DNA of 64,000 nucleotides from Capsicum annuum. Taxonomy: Eukaryota; Streptophyta; Magnoliopsida; Solanales; Solanaceae. A program made the position numbers and the translations under genes. Positions 58,460 through 64,000 of this stretch are shown here, one piece after another. Positions within the stretch are counted from its first letter, which is position 1, and each line of letters opens with the position of its first letter. The notes below the pieces were generated by a model that saw nothing but the letters and a program-made list of their open reading frames with translations, ran no database searches and was not told the DNA's origin. Location of the stretch: assembly GCF_002878395.1 (NCBI RefSeq), contig NC_061115.1, positions 213,338,287 to 213,402,286 of the forward strand, written 5' to 3'.

Positions 58460-58800
58460 TTGATGGTTGGTGGCGATAATAGCTAGTAGTGTTGATTGGT
58501 CATGATAGTGTTATGGGTAGCTAGCGGTGATTGATAGTGCTGGTTGTTGGTAATAGTTGGTGGTGGAGGCTTCTAGTTGTGGTGAATGATAGTGATATAA
58601 CTAATGGTGATGATTTTTAATAATATAATAGTGATTATCGATAAGAATTGATGGTTATGGTGGTAATGATAATTGGTAGCGATGATCTTAAATGGTGGCT
58701 ATTGGTTAATAGTAGGACAGTTGATTGTAGTGATTGAAAACAGTGACGATTGTGGAGAGAATGGTGGAGTAGTGATTGTTGATAATGATGAGTGACCCTA
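58460..58800. repeat. Degenerate TG/GA-rich minisatellite
   Basis: Strand-biased text of words such as GGTGGCGAT, TAGTGATTG, GTTGGTGGTGG and AATGGTGATGA over about 340 bases with almost no C. A decayed simple repeat of GGTGAT-like units. Confidence 0.6.
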
Positions 58801-59151
58801 TTTGATAATGATGGCCTATAATTTTTAGTATTAATTATTCTGATATATTCAGCCCATTAAGTGATACTACCATAAAAACCAAACACACCTCAAACGTTAG
58901 CAATCATAGATAAATAAACCTGCATAAAATGGCAAAGTTTATGCAGCATGATATAAATTTTCCAATACAATCAAGATTTGATCAAAGGTCTGAGCAAAAA
59001 TTCTGATAGAGAGCACTTTTTCCTCCGATAAGTAATAAATTAATATTAACCAAACCTCTAAATAGACATCAAATATCGAATCAAATTGTAAATAAATAAA
59101 AAAGCTCAAATAATTGAAAAAAAAATGATTGAAGTATTTAGTAACCCTAAA
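58801..59151. other. AT-rich spacer
   Basis: No gene, repeat pair or RNA gene recognised. Confidence 0.5.
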
Positions 59152-59421
59152 CTATTACCAAATTTGTTTTGACACACTTGAATTTCACAGAGTTTCTATT
59201 ACCTCTAATTTTAGTATATTTTTATCACCCTTTTTAGCTGATGTAACATATTTTTAGCTGACGTGATACCTTTGACGTGGACCCCATTTTTATGTAATAA
59301 AGGTGTCATGTCAGCAGAAAAGGATAACAAAAATACACTAAAATTGAGTTCAAAAAGTAATAAGACCTATGTGAAGTTGGAGTGTGTCGTAGCAACTTTG
59401 GACATAGTTCGAGGGGATACC
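59152..59421. mobile_element. Fold-back MITE, relative of 55846
   Basis: Shares TTGACGTGGACCCCATTTTT, AAAAATACACTAAAATTGAG and GAAGTTGGAGTGTGTCGTAG with the 55846-56108 element in inverse order. The outer ends (TTTGACACACTTG / TGTGTCGTAGCAA) are inverse to each other. Confidence 0.65.
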
Positions 59422-59448
59422 GGATGTTTATCTAAAGAAAAACACTAA

Positions 59449-59899
59449 GGGGTCGTTTGGTAGAGTGTATTAAAATATTAATGCATGTATTAGTTTAATG
59501 TGATTAGTAGTACCTTGTTTGTTATACCTTTTTACCCTATGTATAATAATGCAAGCATTAGTTATACACTCTATTGTGTATTGAGGTGTGTATTACTAAT
59601 ACCTCAAAATCTATGGCATTAGTAATGCAATGAATCTAATGCATGCATTAACATGCTTAAAGATCCTATTACCTCTCAAAAAAATTTCCGCATCCTTTCC
59701 AACATATATATTAAGGGTATTATGTAAAAAAAATAATTTTTTTTTAAAATTATGTAATTCATATTTTTTTTAATACATCGAACCAAACACTGCATAAGAA
59801 AAATACAAGCATAACTAATGCAAGCATAACTAACACAAACATTACTAATACAAGCATTACTAATACACCATATTTTACATTATTTTTATACACGACCCC
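59449..59899. mobile_element. MITE, GGGGTCGTTTGGTAGAG family, copy 1
   Basis: It starts GGGGTCGTTTGGTAGAGTGT and ends TATACACGACCCC. The right terminal repeat lacks the CTCTACCAA part present in copy 2. It directly abuts copy 2 head to tail. Confidence 0.75.
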
Positions 59900-60333
59900 G
59901 GGGTCGTTTGGTAGAGTGTATTGAAAAATTAATGCATGCATTAGTTTAATGTGTATTACTAATACCTTGTTTGGTATACTTTTGCACCCTATGTATAACT
60001 AATGCTCTCGATTGTGTATTGAGGTGTGTATTATTAATACTTCAAAATCCATGATATTAGAAATGCAATGAATCTTATACATACATTAACATGATTAAAC
60101 ACACTATTATGCTCAAAAAAAATTTCACATCCTTTCCAACATATATATGGAGGATATTTTTGTAAAAAAAATTTTTTTTTAGAAATTATTTAATTCATGT
60201 TATTTTTAATACGTCAAACCAAACACTGCATAAGAAAAATATAAGCATAGCTAACACAAACATTACTAATAAAAACATTATTATCACATCAATATATTTT
60301 GCATTATTCTTATACGCTCTACCAAACGTCCCC
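59900..60333. mobile_element. MITE, GGGGTCGTTTGGTAGAG family, copy 2
   Basis: It starts GGGGTCGTTTGGTAGAGTGT and ends CGCTCTACCAAACGTCCCC, a long terminal inverted repeat of about 20 bases. It is rich in ATTACTAATA words like copy 1. Superfamily not resolved. Confidence 0.8.
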
Positions 60334-60489
60334 GTCCAAACTAACACTGCACTACAAAACATTCAAATTGATACAATAAAAAAAAAAACTGTGCCTAAAG
60401 TACTTATGTGCATCTACACTGATACTAACAACTAAAAAGTACTATAATTTTACACAAAAAAAACTTCAAATGAACATAAATTATAGAGA

Positions 60490-63441
60490 TCAACAAGCCA
60501 ATTGATCTCTATAATAAGCTGATATTTCTTCAAAAATAGGTAATCTTCTCGATCGAATCGGGACATATTGGTTCATCAACTGATCAAGACTTTCAATAAA
60601 CACATCTTCTAATAATACTAAATGTGAAGAACTAGATGTTGCAAATTTGAATGATTCCAACTCCTTCAATAGCTCTATAGCACGGTTTTTCGACTTAGGA
60701 TCATCTGAACCTGGGAGTTTACCTCGTAAAATGTCTTCAAGAACCGTTTTTGCTTCATTAAATCGCGTTAATTTTACAAGACATAGGCATAGATTGCAAG
60801 CCTTGTTGGCGTCAGGGTCGATTTGCTGAGCTTTTTGATAAACAATTTCAGCAGCTGCATAGTTTGTTTGTTGCATGTATGCCCATCCTAAGTTGCCCTG
60901 CATAATAATTCATGTAGGAAAAGTGTTAAAAGAATTCCAAATAGCAAGTGATGGTAGAGGCGAATTCATGACTCAGAGTTAGTAGGTTCAATATGAGTAT
61001 GATCGTAAATGTATACCTTACTTTCATTTTTAGTCTGTTTAAAGAAGAATGCCACTCTTGTATTTAGTAACTCCTTACTTCCAACATCATACGTGACATG
61101 TTTTAAACTACAAGATTATAAGGGGATTTTGATACCCTTAGAATAGCAGGATGATTTCATCTCTATTGTTGAGAGAGAGAGAGAACAACAAAAGAACACT
61201 AAAACTACATAATAAGGCACTCATCATAACACAAATTTAACGACGACAACAACATACTCGATATAATCCCACAAGTAGGGTCCAACGTTCTCGGGATGGT
61301 AAAGTACACAGACCTTACCCCTACCTCGTGGAGGAGGACGAGAGGCAGTGGCGGAGGCAAGATTTTCACTAAGGGGGTTCAAAAGTAAACATACACACTA
61401 ACCGAAGAGGGTTCAACATCTACTATATATACCTAAAAAATAATTTTAACCATGTATAAATAGTACAATTTTCTGCTGAACCCCTTTGTCCAAGGGTAGC
61501 TTCGCCCCTGTCGAGAGGCTGTTTCCAATCGAGAGACACTCGGCTCAAATGTAGCAAATCAAAGTAGTTCTGAATGAAGAAAACATGTCAATTAATAAAG
61601 AAAGCAGTACAGAGCATTCGAAAAACTAACAGTAAATGATAGAAGTAGGTACATACCAGTATCCTGGATGTCTCTTGCTTGATGGTAACTTGAAATTTCT
61701 TTCCATGAGACCTAGCTGTCTTAGTAGGTTTACCATTGAATGCTTCACCTTGGTATATCATTTGTAGCTTCTGCTTCAACAATTCAATTTGCTCTTCTAA
61801 CTTTCCACTTTTCTGTCACATATTCATTAATTATTCAGGAATTAGTATAACAAGATCTAACTTCACTCAAAAAATATTAGCTCATGAGATGTGAAACTGT
61901 CCAAGACCATAGAAGGAGATCGACTAATGTACAGTCTTGATAGAATATTTAGTAGTCCTACGACATGTTTAAGACTAGACATCTGGAGTGTAGATAAAAC
62001 AACATAGGGGCTCAATTATACCAAAGTTATGATCGATAAGTTTGTCTCTTATACGAAAATGAATCTTGAATCTAACTCAGCCTTCATAAGTATGTTCATG
62101 AGATTAGAGCTACTTAAGACCAAGACCATATAAGAAGATTACAATACATGTGTTCAACTAATGTGAGCCCCTGACAGAAAAGATTGATGAATATCATTCA
62201 CATTACGGGGAATAACTATAATACGAGTGAAGGGTCAAAAACACACTCAAAATATTCTGTTTTTTCGAGCTTCATACCAGAACTATTAGGTGTGTGAGTT
62301 TCTTATTCGAACTATCACTAACTTTTCATCAAAACACACATCAACAATCAACTGTTTACTTAGCTTATCCTACCTGAACGGTGGTGATATGTCAAGTAGG
62401 AAAAGTTCCTACCTGAACGGTGGTGATATGTCAAGTAGGAAAAGTTCCTACCTGAACGGTGGTGATATGTCAAGTAGGAAAAGTGAATAGTTGACAGTTG
62501 AGGTGTGTTTTGATAAATAGTTACTGATAGTTCAGCTGAACACGTACACCTGATAATTTAGGTATGAAACTCGAAAAAACTGGGATACTTGATAGTGTGT
62601 TTTTGATCATTAACTTAACGAACTAATGGAAGTACTTCTGGACCACTCTTATGTTACGACAAAAACATTTACCGGCAATTGATTAAATATCATTGAATCC
62701 AATGCCACTAAAGCCTTTAGTGACATTTATGTCGAGTGCTAGCAAAGACCAGCACTCGACAATCGACATTGTATATATAAATGAAACAAGAGGAGTAGTT
62801 TTTTTGGTTTATGCACAGCTTGTATAAATCAGAAAGGACATTGTCTAATGATTCTTGAGCCAATTTGGAGCATTTATCTCTAATGAAGCATATAATGAAT
62901 TAATGATACTTAAAAACCTCTCTTATGTTCAACAAAAACAATCACCGCGATTGATTAAATGTCATTGAATCCAGAGTCACTAAAGCCTTTAGTAACATTT
63001 ATGTCGAATGCTAGTAAAGACCAGGACTCAGACAATTGACATAAGGACAACAACAACATACCCGGTGTATTCCCACAAAGTGGTGTTTGGGGAGTCTAAA
63101 GTGTACGCAGTATATACCACTACCTCAGATGAAGTAGAGAGACTGTTTCCGATAGACCAGGAAAAGTCGACATAAGGACATTGTATATATAAATGAAACA
63201 AGAGGAGTAGTTTTTGGTTTATACACACCTTGTATAAATCAAAAAGGACATTGTCTAATGATTGTTGAGCCAATTTGGAACATCTATCTCTAAAGGACTT
63301 AATTGCTTCAATGGCTTCTTCAGCTCTATCTTGTTGTTTCATTACTACTGCCATATCTTTCAAGGCACTATCTACTCTATCTCCTTCATTTATTGCCTTC
63401 CAAAATAATACTATTGCACCTTCTGGATTTTTCTCAACCAG
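60490..63441 (-). CDS. SDI1/POLLENLESS3-like TPR protein (5' exon outside window)
   Basis: Member of the plant family of SULFUR DEFICIENCY-INDUCED 1 and POLLENLESS3/MS5: TPR proteins linked to sulfur-deficiency response or meiotic exit (family knowledge). Three exons in the window (63441-63229, 61812-61657, 60897-60490) join in frame to 258 aa. The short first exon with the start codon should lie beyond 64000. Visible family text: GAIVLFWKAINEGDRVDSAL, DMAVVMKQQDRAEEAIEAIK, YQGEAFNGKPTKTARSHGKK and NLGWAYMQQTNYAAAEIVYQ, then IDPDANKACNLCLCLVK (TPR repeats). The C-terminus FEEISAYYRDQLAC is short and typical of SDI1-like members rather than of MS5. All introns are GT-AG. A duplicate of part of the first visible exon sits in the following intron (see findings). 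Confidence 0.9.
61005..61140. repeat. Stowaway-family fragment
   Basis: TTAGTCTGTTTAAAGAAGAA and ACGTGACATGTTTTAAACTA match the interior of the Stowaway-like MITEs at 11672 and 32473. Ends lost. It sits in the intron between the last two exons of the TPR gene. Confidence 0.55.
61245..61556 (-). repeat. TS-like SINE split by a hAT-like MITE
   Basis: The plus strand opens GACGACAACAACATACTCGA, then GTACACAGACCTTACCCCTA and CTACCTCGTGGAGGAGGACG. After the MITE (61346-61510) it continues AGGCTGTTTCCAATCGAGAG and CACTCGGCTC: a reversed TS-type SINE in two pieces. Confidence 0.8.
61346..61510. mobile_element. hAT-like MITE inside a TS-like SINE
   Basis: It starts CAGTGGCGGAGGCAAGAT and ends GGTAGCTTCGCCCCTG. 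The flanks are ACGAGAGG (61338-61345) and TCGAGAGG (61511-61518), an 8-bp duplication with one mismatch. Same family as 12512-12688 and 33969-34140. Confidence 0.88.
62225..62605. mobile_element. Fold-back MITE with a triplicated core
   Basis: Left AAGGGTCAAAAACACACTCA and right GATAGTGTGTTTTTGATCAT are inverse arms. Same family as 15769-15984 and 22250-22520. The core is a 39-bp unit repeated three times (62368-62484). It lies in the first visible intron of the TPR gene. Confidence 0.78.
62368..62484. repeat. Three tandem 39-bp units
   Basis: Units at 62368-62406, 62407-62445 and 62446-62484, each TCCTACCTGAACGGTGGTGA plus TATGTCAAGTAGGAAAAGT, identical by eye. Each unit itself starts and ends with inverse TCCTAC / GTAGGA. 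Confidence 0.93.
62644..63293. repeat. Direct duplication covering part of a TPR-gene exon
   Basis: Copy I (62644-62886) and copy II (62918-63293) are about 90% alike once a SINE in copy II is set aside. Shared words include ACTAAAGCCTTTAGT, AAATGAAACAAGAGGAGTAG and AAGGACATTGTCTAATGATT. Copy II includes the real exon end (63229-63293); copy I holds its duplicate. Confidence 0.88.
63050..63168 (-). mobile_element. TS-like SINE with 12-bp target duplication
   Basis: The plus strand reads ACAACAACATACCCGGTGTA, TCCCACAAAGTGG and GACTGTTTCCGATAGACCAG, a reversed TS-type SINE. It is flanked by identical GACATAAGGACA at 63038-63049 and 63169-63180. It is absent from the duplicate at 62644-62886, so it inserted after that duplication or was never in copy I. 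Confidence 0.85.
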
Positions 63442-64000
63442 CTGTAATTAGTCACATCACAAAAAAAATATAAATCAAGATTAGCACTGTTAATTAATTC
63501 AGACATAAGCATCCAGTACCTAACTATGATCAAAGTTGCTACGACATTCATTTGCACTTTGCACCTTTATCACTGGACCATAGCTCAAGGACGAAGCTAG
63601 ATGACAGTGGGAAGAGGTTTATTCGAATCTCCTTTTTTGAAAAATTATATTATAGAAAATTTATTTATATATTGAATCTCTTCAATGAAAATTAGCTTTT
63701 GCAACTAATGCACATCAAATTAAGTAGTCGTTTGGCCATGAAAACTAAAATTTTCTGGAGTTGGAGTTGAAGTTGGAATTGAAGTTGGAGTTGTGTTTGG
63801 CCATGTCTTTTTTGTAAAAAAAATTTGATTTTTAAAAAAACTTTTTTAAATATGATTTTATGCCCTAACTTTTACAAACTATCAAAATCACCCAACTAAA
63901 ATTTACCTACCAATGAAAAAAAAACACAATTAGCCACTATTATAAAAATAATTACAAATACATGGTCATATGTAATGAATTTCAATTATAACATATATAA
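63442..64000. other. TPR-gene intron with decayed MITEs
   Basis: Intron upstream of the first visible TPR exon. About 63590-63690 is a degraded copy of the hAT-like MITE family (GGACGAAGCTAG, GGTTTATTCGAATCTCC). From about 63718 a second short element starts (GTCGTTTGGCCATGAAAACT) with repeated GGAGTTGAAGTT words. The missing first exon was searched for and not found. Confidence 0.55.

Noticed and set aside
62368..62484. Regularly spaced repeats that might suggest a CRISPR-like array
   Set aside because: Direct tandem units with no spacers, within a plant MITE.

Overview
This is plant nuclear DNA, almost certainly from a Solanaceae species. It has many-exon genes with GT-AG introns, AT-rich spacers, LTR retrotransposons nested inside one another, and many short elements resembling those common in Solanaceae (TS-like and Au-like SINEs, Stowaway-like, hAT-like and fold-back MITEs). 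Two 100-base N runs mark scaffold gaps. Five host genes can be reconstructed exon by exon.

Layout. 1-7874 is a nest of retroelement remains: a broken Ty3/gypsy pol with its probable 3' LTR, next to a Ty1/copia element whose gag is split by a 2.6-kb solo-LTR-like insertion with a 5-bp target duplication. 7875-13810 is AT-rich spacer with MITEs and two related blocks carrying tRNA-Met primer-binding sites. 13811-21044 (+) is a complete full-size PDR/ABCG transporter (20 exons, 1414 aa). 22714-35149 (-) is a complete cytosolic-type methionyl-tRNA synthetase (17 exons, 805 aa) with a seven-unit SINE array in intron 1. 37040-41141 (+) is a complete cellulose synthase-like D gene of the CSLD1/CSLD4 type (6 exons, 1041 aa). 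41875-52610 is a complete but mutated Ty3/gypsy chromovirus-like element with LTRs, primer site, polypurine tract and perfect 5-bp target duplication. Its gag is split by a second complete LTR element, 42831-48275, on the minus strand. That inner element has no reverse transcriptase or integrase but has its own open reading frames; it is the least explained object here. 53736-57365 (-) is a small gene for a probable mitochondrial single-pass membrane protein. 60490-63441 (-) is the 3' part of a SULFUR DEFICIENCY-INDUCED/POLLENLESS3-like TPR gene whose first exon lies beyond the window.

The host genes are not a functional cluster: export of small molecules, tRNA charging, wall glucan synthesis, a small mitochondrial protein and a TPR regulator are unrelated jobs. 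What unifies the window is the layering of mobile DNA. In several places the order of events can be read directly, because one element interrupts another and leaves a matching target duplication. All exon boundaries were derived by hand from reading frame, GT-AG signals and family similarity; no database search was run.
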